Positions 39,525 to 51,483 of a DNA stretch of 64,000 nucleotides are shown one piece after another (position 1 is the stretch's first letter; the number at the start of each line of letters is the position of its first letter). Source of the stretch: Rhodosalinus sediminis. GTDB lineage: Bacteria; Pseudomonadota; Alphaproteobacteria; Rhodobacterales; Rhodobacteraceae. The position numbers were made by a program, and so were the translations under genes. The stretch lies in the NCBI RefSeq assembly GCF_003385555.1, contig NZ_QOHR01000004.1:124001-188000 (forward strand). Direction: 5' to 3'. Under the pieces are notes generated by a model, which saw only the letters and a program-made list of their open reading frames with translations, ran no database searches and had not been told where the DNA came from.

Positions 39525-39580
39525 GGTTGCGCTAACGGGTGTCTGGTTGCGCTAACGGGTATCTGGTTGCGCTAACACCC
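39525..39580. promoter_or_regulatory. Three direct repeats GGTTGCGCTAAC upstream of pckA
   Basis: GGTTGCGCTAAC occurs at 39525, 39545 and 39565, exactly 20 bp apart; the first two copies are identical for 16 bases. Each holds a GCTAAC half-site and a degenerate second half, resembling the GTTAGCGCTAAC palindromes bound by LacI-family regulators. A 20-bp spacing places the sites on roughly the same helix face. pckA begins 150 bp beyond the last copy, and nothing else is recognised up to it. Confidence 0.75.
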
Positions 39581-39730
39581 GGCCGCGCGGCTGTTCAGGT
39601 CGGCGCGCCCCGTGGTAAGGCCGCACGGCGCCCCGGACAGCGCGCGGCCCCGCGGGCGGCCCGCCGCGTCGTCCCGGGCCGAAAACGGACAGGCGAGACC
39701 GCGCCGTTGCGGCCAGAGGAGCAAGGCACC

Positions 39731-41325
<1,595 letters not shown>

Positions 41326-41329
<4 letters not shown>

Positions 41330-42054
41330 GCGGGACGGTCGCCGGGGTGGATGGCTGCCCCGGCGGGTGGCTCGTCGTGGTGGTCGGCCCCGCCGGGCCG
41401 CCGACGGCGGCGGCCACGGTCGTGCCCGACTTGCCCGCGCTCCTCGCGCTCGATGCGGACGTTCTGGCCATCGACATGCCGATCGGGCTCATGGATATGC
41501 CGGGCGACCCGCGTCCCGCAGATCGTGGGGCGCGCGCCTTTCTGTCCGACCGCAACACGGACGGGGTTCGGGCGCCTGGGTCGCGCGTGTTCGCCTCGCC
41601 CGCGCGCGCGCATCTGGAGGTGATCCGCGCGGGCGGTGGCTACCGCGACCTCCTCGGGAGCTTCCCGCCGGGACAGCGCCTGTCGAAGCAGTGCTTCAAC
41701 ATATGCGACCGCATCGTCGCGCTCGACGACCTCGGCCCCGAAACGCACGACGGCCGGATCCGGGAGGTCCACCCGGAGGTCTCCTTCGCTGCGCTGGCAG
41801 GGCGCACGCTCGCCCCGAAGAAATCAGCAGAGGGGCGGCGCAGCCGGCAGAGGGCACTCGCCCGGCTCGGCTTCGATCTGGAGACGTTGACGACATCCCT
41901 CGGCCCCCGACCCCGCCGTTGGAACCCCGACGATCTGCTCGACGCCTGCGCGGCGACGTGGTCGGCGGACCGTGTCGCGCGCAGCCGGCACGAGACCCTC
42001 CCCCATCCACCGGAGCGGGACAGCCGCGGGCACCGCATGGCGATCCATTACTAG
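41326..42054 (+). CDS. DUF429 family protein
   Basis: A 242-residue protein of the DUF429 (predicted RNase H-like nuclease) family. The motifs are [36 protein letters not shown], and [14 protein letters not shown], with acidic residues of the DGC and IDMP motifs as the likely metal site. The start is GTG at 41326, overlapping the pckA stop (GTGA), so translation is probably coupled to pckA. Function is unknown; nuclease activity is inferred only from family fold. It ends against the convergent TauE/SafE gene. Confidence 0.85.
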
Positions 42055-42815
42055 CCCATGACCCCGCGCCGGATCAGGTTCAGCCCGGCCAGCAGCAAGA
42101 CCGCCAGCGTCGCCCGGCGGAAGGCCGCCTGATCGATGCGGTCCTGCAGGCGGTAGCCGATCCACATCCCGGCGAGCGCGGCGGGCACCAGCGCCGCGGA
42201 GAAGGCCATGCTCGCCGGCGTCACCACGCCGGAGCCGGTGTGCGCCGCCACCAGCGCGATCGAGCCCAGCAGGTAGAGCACGCCCTGAATGCGCATCTGT
42301 TCGGCCTTGGGCGTGCCGAGCGCGGTGAGATAGACCACCACCGGCGGCCCCCAGACCCCCGAGAGCCCGCCGAGCGACCCGCCGAGCACCGCCATCGCCA
42401 CCTCGATCCGCCGGCTCGCCTCGCGCAGGGTGACGGGCTGGCCCAGAAGCTGCCAGATCGCGAAGACGACGAGCGGCGCGCCGATCACCGTCAAGAGGAC
42501 GCCCGCGGGCAGGATGCCGACGAGCTGCGCCGAGGCGAAGAGACAGACGGCGCCCACCACGAGGAACAGCCGGAAGCGCCCGAGGCTCGCCATCGCGGCG
42601 CGGGGCCCGTCGCGCAGCCCCTGCCAGAGGTTCGTCGTCAGCGTCGGCAGCATCAGCCCGGCGAGCGCGAGTTCGGGCGAAAGAAAACTGCCGAGCCCCG
42701 AGATCAGGATCATCGGCATGGCGAAACCCACCATGCCCTTCACGACCCCCGCGAGGCTCGCCACGAGCAGCGCGAGGGCTAGGTTTTCCGGGGTGAGGAT
42801 GGAGAAAGTCAGCAT
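42051..42815 (-). CDS. TauE/SafE-family sulfite/organosulfonate exporter-like permease
   Basis: A 254-residue inner-membrane protein with about eight helices. It has the two repeats of the TauE/SafE family: LALALLVASLAGVVKGMVGFAMPMILISGLGSF in the first and EVAMAVLGGSLGGLSGVWGPPVVVYLTALG in the second. Family members export sulfite, sulfoacetate or related anions; the substrate is not clear. The ATG at 42815 is chosen where the family begins. It overlaps the convergent DUF429 gene by four bases. Confidence 0.88.
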   Translation of the reverse strand: MLTFSILTPENLALALLVASLAGVVKGMVGFAMPMILISGLGSFLSPELALAGLMLPTLTTNLWQGLRDGPRAAMASLGRFRLFLVVGAVCLFASAQLVGILPAGVLLTVIGAPLVVFAIWQLLGQPVTLREASRRIEVAMAVLGGSLGGLSGVWGPPVVVYLTALGTPKAEQMRIQGVLYLLGSIALVAAHTGSGVVTPASMAFSAALVPAALAGMWIGYRLQDRIDQAAFRRATLAVLLLAGLNLIRRGVMG

Positions 42816-42906
42816 GGCGTCGCCCTTAGCACCGCGCGACGGCGCGTGCAGCCCGGAAACAATCGCGCAACATTCGGTCGAAACGCCGCATCTTGGGGTA
42901 TTTTCG

Positions 42907-42935
42907 TTGCGCTGCACCTGCAAAGGCACTAAGTC
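42907..42935 (+). promoter_or_regulatory. Putative promoter of the methylsuccinyl-CoA dehydrogenase gene
   Basis: TTGCGC (42907-42912) and TAAGTC (42930-42935) are spaced by 17 bp. An AGGAGGG ribosome site follows, eight bases before the start codon at 42964. Confidence 0.5.
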
Positions 42936-42963
42936 GGCGCTCAGGTTCAGGAGGGATTCATAG

Positions 42964-44652
42964 ATGGCTCACGACGGACAGGATCTGAGCGCCGCGCAGG
43001 GCGTGGTGCTTCCCGACCTTCTGCGGCTGACCGGCGCCGCGGTCGCGCCCGCCGAGACGGTGCTGGAAAAAGCGACCGAGCGCCTGCGCGCCGAGGTCAC
43101 CGCCGACGGCCGCGTCTCCGGCCGGCTGGTGGAGGCGAACCAGACCGCGGCGCACGGCCTCGCCTGGCTCGCGACCTACGTCGAATCGCTGCGCCAGATG
43201 CACCGCTGGGCCGAGCGGCTCGACGGCGAGGGGCGCTTCACCGAGGTCGAGCAGCTGATCCTGCAGATCGCCTTCGGCGAATACCTCTGGCAGCTGCGCG
43301 GCGGCCTGCAGATGAGCCAGGGCGAGATCCTGCGCCTTCAGGACCTCGGCCTCGGCGAGGAGGAGACCCGCGCGCTAACCGCGCCCGAGGTGATGACGCT
43401 CACGCAGCAGGGCAACACGCAGGGCGCGCGCACGCGCCTCGTGGAGCTGATGCAGGAGCGCGCGGCGGAGGTCACGGTCGGCGCCTCGGGCCTCGACGAC
43501 GAGCTCGAGATGATCCGCGAGCAGTTCCGCCGCTTCGTCGTGGACAAGGTGCAGCCCCACGCCCACGAGTGGCACCTGAAGGACGAGCTCATCCCGATGG
43601 AGGTCATCACCGAGCTCGCCGAGATGGGCGTCTTCGGCCTGACCATCCCGGAGGAATACGGCGGCCTCGGCCTTTCGAAGGCGTCGATGTGCGTCGTCTC
43701 GGAGGAGCTCTCGCGCGGCTACATCGGCGTCGGCTCCCTCGGCACCCGGTCCGAGATCGCGGCCGAGCTGATCATCGGCGGCGGCACCGAGGCGCAGAAG
43801 GAGAAATGGCTCCCCGGTCTCGCCTCGGCCGAGGTGCTGCCGACGGCGGTCTTCACGGAGCCCAACACCGGCTCCGACCTCGGAAGCCTGCGCACGCGCG
43901 CGGTGAAGGACGACGCGGGCGACTGGCGGATCACCGGCAACAAGACGTGGATCACCCACGCCTCGCGCACGCAGGTGATGACGCTTCTGGCGCGCACGGA
44001 CCCCGAGACGACCGACTACCGCGGCCTCTCGATGTTCCTCGCCGAGAAGACGCCGGGCACCGACGACCACCCCTTCCCCGACGAGGGCATCTCCGGCGGC
44101 GAGATTGAGGTGCTTGGCTACCGCGGCATGAAGGAATACGAGATTGCCTTCGACGACTTCCGCGTGGCCGGCGACAACCTGCTCGGCGGCGAGGAGGGGC
44201 AGGGCTTCAAGCAGCTCATGGCCACATTCGAGAGCGCGCGCATCCAGACCGCGGCCCGCGCCGTGGGCGTCGCGCAGTCCGCGCTCGACGTCTCGATGCG
44301 CTACGCGCAGGACCGCAAGCAATTCGGCAAGCCGCTGATCGCCTTCCCGCGCGTCTCCGGCAAGCTCGCCATGATGGCGGTGGAGACGATGATCGCCCGC
44401 CAGCTCACCTATTTCTCGGCCTTCGAGAAGGACGGCGGCCGGCGCTGCGACCTCGAGGCGGGGATGGCCAAGCTCCTCGGCGCGCGCGTCGCCTGGGCGG
44501 CGGCCGACAACGGCCTGCAGATCCACGGCGGCAACGGCTTCGCGCTGGAGTACGACATCAGCCGCATCCTCTGCGATGCGCGCATCCTCAACATCTTCGA
44601 GGGCGCGGCGGAGATCCAGGCGCAGGTCATCGCGCGCCGCCTGCTCGGCTGA
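42964..44652 (+). CDS. mcd: (2S)-methylsuccinyl-CoA dehydrogenase (probable)
   Basis: A 562-residue acyl-CoA dehydrogenase with an N-terminal helical extension of about 170 residues before the standard fold. This layout is characteristic of Mcd, which oxidises methylsuccinyl-CoA to mesaconyl-CoA in the ethylmalonyl-CoA pathway. The dehydrogenase part has GVFGLTIPEEYGGLGLSKA, FTEPNTGSDLGSLRTRA, GNKTWITHASRT, YAQDRKQFGKPLI and the ending QIHGGNGFALEYDISRILCDARILNIFEGAAEIQ, which holds the FAD and active-site segments. The N-terminal half has no cofactor motif. It would pass electrons to EtfBA. The rest of the ethylmalonyl pathway is outside the window. Confidence 0.82.
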   Translation: MAHDGQDLSAAQGVVLPDLLRLTGAAVAPAETVLEKATERLRAEVTADGRVSGRLVEANQTAAHGLAWLATYVESLRQMHRWAERLDGEGRFTEVEQLILQIAFGEYLWQLRGGLQMSQGEILRLQDLGLGEEETRALTAPEVMTLTQQGNTQGARTRLVELMQERAAEVTVGASGLDDELEMIREQFRRFVVDKVQPHAHEWHLKDELIPMEVITELAEMGVFGLTIPEEYGGLGLSKASMCVVSEELSRGYIGVGSLGTRSEIAAELIIGGGTEAQKEKWLPGLASAEVLPTAVFTEPNTGSDLGSLRTRAVKDDAGDWRITGNKTWITHASRTQVMTLLARTDPETTDYRGLSMFLAEKTPGTDDHPFPDEGISGGEIEVLGYRGMKEYEIAFDDFRVAGDNLLGGEEGQGFKQLMATFESARIQTAARAVGVAQSALDVSMRYAQDRKQFGKPLIAFPRVSGKLAMMAVETMIARQLTYFSAFEKDGGRRCDLEAGMAKLLGARVAWAAADNGLQIHGGNGFALEYDISRILCDARILNIFEGAAEIQAQVIARRLLG

Positions 44653-44657
44653 GCCAC

Positions 44658-44692
44658 GCCTGCGCCGCGCCCGCGAGGGGCCCGGCGCAGGC
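44658..44692 (+). terminator. Stem-loop after mcd
   Basis: GCCTGCGCC (44658-44666) and GGCGCAGGC (44684-44692) pair as a 9-bp stem with a 17-nt loop. No T-run follows on the top strand, so this may be a factor-dependent terminator or simply a hairpin. Confidence 0.4.
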
Positions 44693-44694
44693 GG

Positions 44695-44726
44695 CCTCCG
44701 GCGGGGATATTTCCGCCAAGAAGAAG
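44695..44726 (-). repeat. Dispersed 3'-end repeat, copy C (inverted orientation)
   Basis: On the bottom strand the core reads CTTCTTCTTGGCGGAAATATCCCC, matching copies A, B and D. Unlike the others it has no G-rich hairpin after it and reads toward the end of mcd rather than following a same-strand stop codon. Confidence 0.7.
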
Positions 44727-44864
44727 GGCGGTCGCGGCCCCCGGCCCCGTGCTCTCGCCGCGGGGCGGGGAGGGCGGCCCCCTTCGCGTCACCGCGGACG
44801 GGAGGCCATGGTCAACGCGCGCCGAGGGGACTATGACTGCGCCCCGCAGTCACGGGAGGCGCGC

Positions 44865-45485
44865 ATGGCAGACGAAGAGCAGCCGCAGATCTATCTCGTC
44901 ACGCCGCCGGAGGTCGCGCTCGCGGAGTTCGCGCCGCGGCTCGAGGCGGTGCTCGACGCGCATCCGGTCGCCTGCCTGCGCCTCGAGTTCGCCACGCGCG
45001 ACGCGGACGCGGTGGCGCGGGTGGCCGACGGCCTGCGCGAGATCGCGCACGCCCGCGACGTGCCGCTGGTGGTCGCAGAGCATCTGGCGCTCGTGGAGCG
45101 GCTGGGCCTCGACGGGGTGCATCTGACGGACGGGGCGCGCTCGGTGCGCAAGGCGCGCGAGATGCTCGGCGCGGAGGCGATCGTGGGCGCCTTCTGCGGC
45201 ACCTCGCGGCATCAGGGGATGTCCGCCGGCGAGGCGGGCGCCGACTACATCGCCTTCGGGCCGGTTGTCGACACGGGCCTCGGCGACGGGACGGTGGCGC
45301 CGCGCGACCTTTTCGCGTGGTGGTCGGAGATGATCGAGCTGCCGGTGGTGGCCGAGGGCGCGCTCGACGCCGCGCGCATCGCCGATCTGGCGCCGGTGGC
45401 GGATTTCTTCGCCGTGGGCGAGGAGATCTGGCGCGACGCGGATCCCGCCGCCGCGCTCGGCGCGCTCATCGCGGCGATGGGCTGA
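44865..45485 (+). CDS. Thiamine phosphate synthase-family protein (ThiE-like)
   Basis: A 206-residue TIM-barrel protein of the TMP synthase/TenI family. Motifs are LVVAEHLALVERLGLDGVHLTDG, EMLGAEAIVGAFCGTSRHQGMSAGEAGADYIAFGPV and LPVVAEGALDAARI. The conserved GADYIAFGPVV phosphate-binding segment is clear. It makes thiamine phosphate in true ThiE; this one is shorter and an isolated gene, so the exact role is uncertain. The start is ATG 44865 with GGGAGG five bases before. Its end overlaps the end of olsA by 20 bases on the opposite strand. Confidence 0.82.
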   Translation: MADEEQPQIYLVTPPEVALAEFAPRLEAVLDAHPVACLRLEFATRDADAVARVADGLREIAHARDVPLVVAEHLALVERLGLDGVHLTDGARSVRKAREMLGAEAIVGAFCGTSRHQGMSAGEAGADYIAFGPVVDTGLGDGTVAPRDLFAWWSEMIELPVVAEGALDAARIADLAPVADFFAVGEEIWRDADPAAALGALIAAMG

Positions 45486-46302
45486 GCGCCGCTTCGAGGC
45501 CCGCGCGCACCTCCCCCTCGAGCCGGCGGGCGAGCGCCTTGCGATCGGCGTGCTCCTCCACCGGGACGGGCGGGTGCCAGATCACCTCGACCCGGCCGCG
45601 CCCGGGCGCAGCGAGCACGCGCAGGAGATGGGGGCCGAAGTCCATCTCGCCCCACCAGCCGTAGAAGCTGTCCGGCTGTCCCTCCGGTGCGTGCCAAGCG
45701 AGGGTGACGGGCTGGATGTGCAGCCCCTCGAGCCCGTCGTCGAAGAGCGCGTCGAAGAGCGTCGGCACGAAGGGCAGCACGCGGCGCCCGTCGGTCGAGG
45801 TGCCCTCGGGAAAGAACATGAGCCGGTGCCCGAGCCGCAGCCGCGCGGCGAGCGCCGCGCGCTGCGCGCGCGCCGTGCGCCGCTCGCGCAAGATGAACTC
45901 CGTCCCCGTGGCGCGCGCCAGCCAGCCGATGCCGGGCATGCCCGCGACCTCCGCCTTGGCGACGAAATAGAGCGGCGCGCAGGCGTTGAGCGCGAAGATG
46001 TCCGCCCAGGAGGCATGGTTGGCCACCATCGCACCCTGCGCCCGCATGGGCCGGCCCCGCCGCTCCAGCCGCAGCCCCAGGAGCGGCAGCGCGACGCGGC
46101 AGACGCCGACGGTGATCCAGGGCGTGACCGGGCGCTGTGCGCCCCAGAGCGCGCGCTCGACCGGGCGCAGCGCCAGCATCAGGCCGAGTCCGCCGAAGGT
46201 GACGAGCGCGAGCGGCGCCCCCGTCAGCACGGCGCGCAGCCACCCCAGCGCGCCGACCGGCGCGAGCTCCGGCGTGGGGGCGCCGCGCCAGGTCCGGCTC
46301 AC
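45466..46302 (-). CDS. olsA: Lyso-ornithine lipid O-acyltransferase OlsA
   Basis: A 278-residue PlsC-type acyltransferase. It has an N-terminal membrane helix (about residues 23-47), the catalytic VANHASWADIFALN (His96, Asp101) and the substrate motif MFFPEGTSTDG. It adds the second fatty acid to lyso-ornithine lipid, an unphosphorylated membrane lipid. The assignment to OlsA rather than PlsC rests on the tight coupling to olsB: the GTG start at 46302 overlaps the olsB stop (GTGA). The 3' end overlaps the convergent ThiE-like gene. Confidence 0.87.
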   Translation of the reverse strand: MSRTWRGAPTPELAPVGALGWLRAVLTGAPLALVTFGGLGLMLALRPVERALWGAQRPVTPWITVGVCRVALPLLGLRLERRGRPMRAQGAMVANHASWADIFALNACAPLYFVAKAEVAGMPGIGWLARATGTEFILRERRTARAQRAALAARLRLGHRLMFFPEGTSTDGRRVLPFVPTLFDALFDDGLEGLHIQPVTLAWHAPEGQPDSFYGWWGEMDFGPHLLRVLAAPGRGRVEVIWHPPVPVEEHADRKALARRLEGEVRAGLEAALSPSPR

Positions 46303-47081
46303 CCGCGCGCGCCCCGGTAGAGCGCCGCCTGCCGGGCGTTGAGGCGGGCGGTGTCCATGACGAGGCAGACGTCGGTGGTGTTGAAGGCGTGATCCACGAA
46401 GGCGCCGTCGCCCACGACCCCGCCGAGGCGCAGGTAGGCCTTGATCAGCGCGGGCACCTGCAGCATCGCGCGGCGCCGGTCGATCGCGGCCTCGGGCATG
46501 AGATCCATCGGCTGGAACGCGCGCGCCCGCACGCGCAACTCGGGCGGCGCGAGGTGGCGGTGATGCAGGAGCGAGAGCGGCGCGGCGAGCGCCTGCGGGT
46601 CCGTGCCGTGAAAGCTCGCCACGCCGAAGAGGATCTCGATCCCGTTCTCGGAGACGTAGTCGGCGAGCGCGGTCCAGAGGTGGAACAGCGCCGTGCCGCC
46701 ACGGTAGTCGGGATGCACGCAGGAGCGCCCGAGCTCCATCAGCCTCCGCCCCGTGGCCCGCAGCGGCGCGAGGTCGTACTCCCCCGCGCTGTAGAAATCG
46801 CCCGCCGCGGCGGCGTGCTCCGCCCGCATGAGGCGATAGACGCCCACCACATGGTCGAGCGCCGCGGCGTCGCGCGCCGGGTCCACCAGCACGAGGTGAT
46901 CGGCGAAGGGATCGAAGCCGTCGCGCTCCAGCCGCTCGGCGTGGTCGACGCCGGGGCCGTCCCCGCCGAGCTCCTCGACGAAGACCGCGTAGCGGAGGCG
47001 TTCGGCGGCCAGCCGGTCGCGCTCGTCCGTGGCGAGGCGGACGCGGAACGCGGGCTCGGGCCGGGGGGCGGGCATCGTCAT
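46299..47081 (-). CDS. olsB: L-ornithine N-alpha-acyltransferase OlsB
   Basis: A 260-residue GNAT-fold acyltransferase that transfers a 3-hydroxyacyl group from ACP to ornithine, the first step of ornithine lipid synthesis. Family segments are RVRLATDERDRLAAERLRYAVFVEEL, HVVGVYRLMR, FYSAGEYDLAPL, ELGRSCVHPDYRGGTALFHLWTAL and FGVASFHGTDP. The start at 47081 lies where family similarity begins. The next ATG upstream has no ribosome site. OlsB and OlsA form a two-gene operon. Confidence 0.9.
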   Translation of the reverse strand: MTMPAPRPEPAFRVRLATDERDRLAAERLRYAVFVEELGGDGPGVDHAERLERDGFDPFADHLVLVDPARDAAALDHVVGVYRLMRAEHAAAAGDFYSAGEYDLAPLRATGRRLMELGRSCVHPDYRGGTALFHLWTALADYVSENGIEILFGVASFHGTDPQALAAPLSLLHHRHLAPPELRVRARAFQPMDLMPEAAIDRRRAMLQVPALIKAYLRLGGVVGDGAFVDHAFNTTDVCLVMDTARLNARQAALYRGARG

Positions 47082-47181
47082 GCGGAACCGGGGCGCTGTG
47101 CAGGCCCGCGTCATAGGCAAGGCCCGCCCGGTTGGCAAGCTGGGGGGGGCGGTGGCGGCGTTTACCTTTCGCTAACCCGAA

Positions 47182-47364
47182 TCAGGGCTCCATGACCGGC
47201 GTCAGGGTGACGCGGGCGCCGTCGATCACCACCTTGCCTTCCTCGCGGAAGTTCACGGTGATCCGCCCGCCGACGTTGGACTGCACCTGCCCCACGCCCC
47301 ACTCCGGGCGCTCGGGGTGGCGCACCAGCATGCCCGGTTCGAGAAGTGCGTTGAGGTCGTCCAT
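47182..47364 (-). CDS. DUF3553 domain protein
   Basis: A 60-residue basic protein of the DUF3553 family: MLVRHPERPEWGVGQVQSNVGGRITVNFREEGKVVID. This fold resembles a small SH3/Tudor-like beta barrel that is also found attached to helicases (UvrD/Rep C-terminus), so a DNA-related role is possible. The start ATG at 47364 has CGGCGGAG upstream. It shares the palindrome CATG with the divergent ChpT start codon, so the two genes begin head to head without any leader between them. Confidence 0.85.
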   Translation of the reverse strand: MDDLNALLEPGMLVRHPERPEWGVGQVQSNVGGRITVNFREEGKVVIDGARVTLTPVMEP

Positions 47365-47989
47365 GTCCGTCTCCGCCGATGCCGTCGCGACCGAGCCTAG
47401 TGCGGATCTCGCCGCGCTGATAGGGGCGCGCATCTGTCACGACCTGGTGAGCCCGGTGGGCGCCATCTCCAACGGGGTGGAGCTCCTGTCGCTGGCCGGC
47501 GCGGCGCCCTCCGGGCCCGAGCTGTCGCTGGTCTCCGAAAGCTGCGCGAGCGCGGAGGCGCGGCTCAGGTTCTACCGCCTCGCCTTCGGCACGCCGAGCT
47601 CGGCGGAGGTCATCGCGGCGGGGGAGATCGCGCGCCTCGCGGCGGGGTATCTCGCCGACACGCGGCTCGCGCTCGACTGGCGGGCGGACGAGGCGCTGCC
47701 GCGCGGCGAGGTGCAGCTCGGCTTTCTCGCGCTGATGTGCGCGGACGCGGCGCTGCCGCGCGGCGGCGCGGTGCAGGTCACGCGCGCGGGCGGGCGCTGG
47801 CACGTGGCGGCCGAGGGGCCGCGGCTCGCCGCGGACCCGGCCGTCTGGGCGCAGCTGTCCGCGCCCGGCCCGGCCGAGGGCCTCGCGCCGTCGCAGGTGG
47901 AGTTCCTCTTTCTGGGGCTGCGCGCCGCCGCCGCAGGGCGCAGGCCCGAAACCCGGCTCGGCGAGCGCGACCTTGCGCTCACCGTCTGA
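47363..47989 (+). CDS. chpT: Histidine phosphotransferase ChpT
   Basis: A 208-residue phosphotransfer protein that relays phosphate from CckA to CtrA and CpdR in the alphaproteobacterial cell-cycle circuit. The dimerisation helix holds GARICHDLVSPVGAISNGVELLSLAG with the phosphorylated histidine, as in the H-box. A degenerate Bergerat-like domain follows. CckA, CtrA and CpdR are not encoded here. The ATG at 47363 has GAGG six bases before it. It is followed closely by the convergent proA. Confidence 0.9.
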   Translation: MSVSADAVATEPSADLAALIGARICHDLVSPVGAISNGVELLSLAGAAPSGPELSLVSESCASAEARLRFYRLAFGTPSSAEVIAAGEIARLAAGYLADTRLALDWRADEALPRGEVQLGFLALMCADAALPRGGAVQVTRAGGRWHVAAEGPRLAADPAVWAQLSAPGPAEGLAPSQVEFLFLGLRAAAAGRRPETRLGERDLALTV

Positions 47990-47994
47990 GGGGG

Positions 47995-49260
47995 TCAGGG
48001 CCGCACTGTCCCGTCGCCCTCCACCAGATACTTGAAGCTCGTCAGCTGCTCGGCGCCGACAGGGCCGCGGGCGTGGAGCTTGCCGGTGGCGATGCCGATC
48101 TCGGCGCCCATGCCGAACTCGCCGCCGTCGGCGAACTGGGTCGAGGCGTTGCGCATCAGGATCGCGCTGTCGAGCCGCTCGAAGAAGCGCGCGGCGGCCG
48201 CGTCGTCCTCGGTCAGGATGGCGTCGGTGTGCTGCGAGCCGAAGCCGCGGATATGGGCGATCGCGGCGTCGATGTCGGGCACGACCTTCGCGGCGATGTC
48301 CATGTCGAGGTACTCGCGGCCCCAGTCCTCGGCCGTGGCCGGCACCGTGCCCGGGATCGCGGCGAGCGCGCCCTCGGCGTGGACGCGCACGCCCGCCGCG
48401 ATCAGCGCCTCGACGGTCGCGCGGCCGAGCGTCCCGGCGACATCGGCGTGGATCAGCAGGCACTCGGCCGCGCCGCAGATGCCGGTGCGCCGGGTCTTGG
48501 CGTTCAGCACGACCTCGCGCGTCTTCTCCGGGTCGGCGGCGGCGTCGACGTAGACGTGCACGATCCCCTCGAGATGGGCGAAGACGGGCACCCGCGCCTC
48601 GCGCTGGACGAGCCCGACGAGCCCCTTGCCGCCGCGCGGCACGATCACGTCGATATGCTCGGTCATGCCCAGCATGGCGGTGACGGCGGCGCGGTCGCGC
48701 ACCGGCACGCGCTGGATCGCGTCGCGCGGCAGCCCGGCGGCGGCGAGCCCCTCCTGCAGGGCGGCATGGATCGCGCCCGAGGAATGCAGGCTTTCCGAGC
48801 CGCCGCGCAGGATCACCGCGTTGCCGGCCTTGAGGCAGAGCGCGCCCGCGTCGGCGGTGACGTTCGGGCGCGATTCGTAGATCACGCCGATCACGCCGAG
48901 CGGCGTGCGCACGCGCCGGATGCGCAGGCCCGAGGGGCGCTCCCACGCGGCCATGACCGCGCCCACCGGGTCGGGCTGCGCCGCGACGGCCTCGAGCCCC
49001 GCGGCGATCCCCTCGATCCGCGCGTCGTCGAGCGCGAGGCGGTCCATCATCGCGGGCGAGAGGCCCTTTTCCCGGCCGAACGCCAGATCCTTCGCGTTCT
49101 CCGCCATCAGATCGGCGCGCCCGGCCCGGAGCGCCCCGGCTGCCGCCTCGAGCGCGTGGCGCTTGGCCTCCGCCGGGGCACAGGCGAGTTCGGCCGCCGC
49201 CGCGCGGGCGCGCCAGCCCATATCCTCCATGAGGGTGTCGATCTGCGCCTCGTCCGTCAT
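47995..49260 (-). CDS. proA: Glutamate-5-semialdehyde dehydrogenase ProA
   Basis: ProA reduces gamma-glutamyl phosphate to glutamate-5-semialdehyde in proline synthesis. The 421-residue protein has the aldehyde-dehydrogenase fold with [37 protein letters not shown]. The catalytic Cys is in [16 protein letters not shown]. It follows proB by 36 bp on the same strand and precedes the chpT gene's convergent end. Its genomic position at the end of the rplU-obgE-proBA block is usual in this group. Confidence 0.95.
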   Translation of the reverse strand: MTDEAQIDTLMEDMGWRARAAAAELACAPAEAKRHALEAAAGALRAGRADLMAENAKDLAFGREKGLSPAMMDRLALDDARIEGIAAGLEAVAAQPDPVGAVMAAWERPSGLRIRRVRTPLGVIGVIYESRPNVTADAGALCLKAGNAVILRGGSESLHSSGAIHAALQEGLAAAGLPRDAIQRVPVRDRAAVTAMLGMTEHIDVIVPRGGKGLVGLVQREARVPVFAHLEGIVHVYVDAAADPEKTREVVLNAKTRRTGICGAAECLLIHADVAGTLGRATVEALIAAGVRVHAEGALAAIPGTVPATAEDWGREYLDMDIAAKVVPDIDAAIAHIRGFGSQHTDAILTEDDAAAARFFERLDSAILMRNASTQFADGGEFGMGAEIGIATGKLHARGPVGAEQLTSFKYLVEGDGTVRP

Positions 49261-49296
49261 CGCGCGGCCTCCTCTCTCGTGTCTCCGGGCGCGGGC

Positions 49297-51461
<2,165 letters not shown>

Positions 51462-51483
51462 TTAGCGCGGCGCGCGGACGGGC

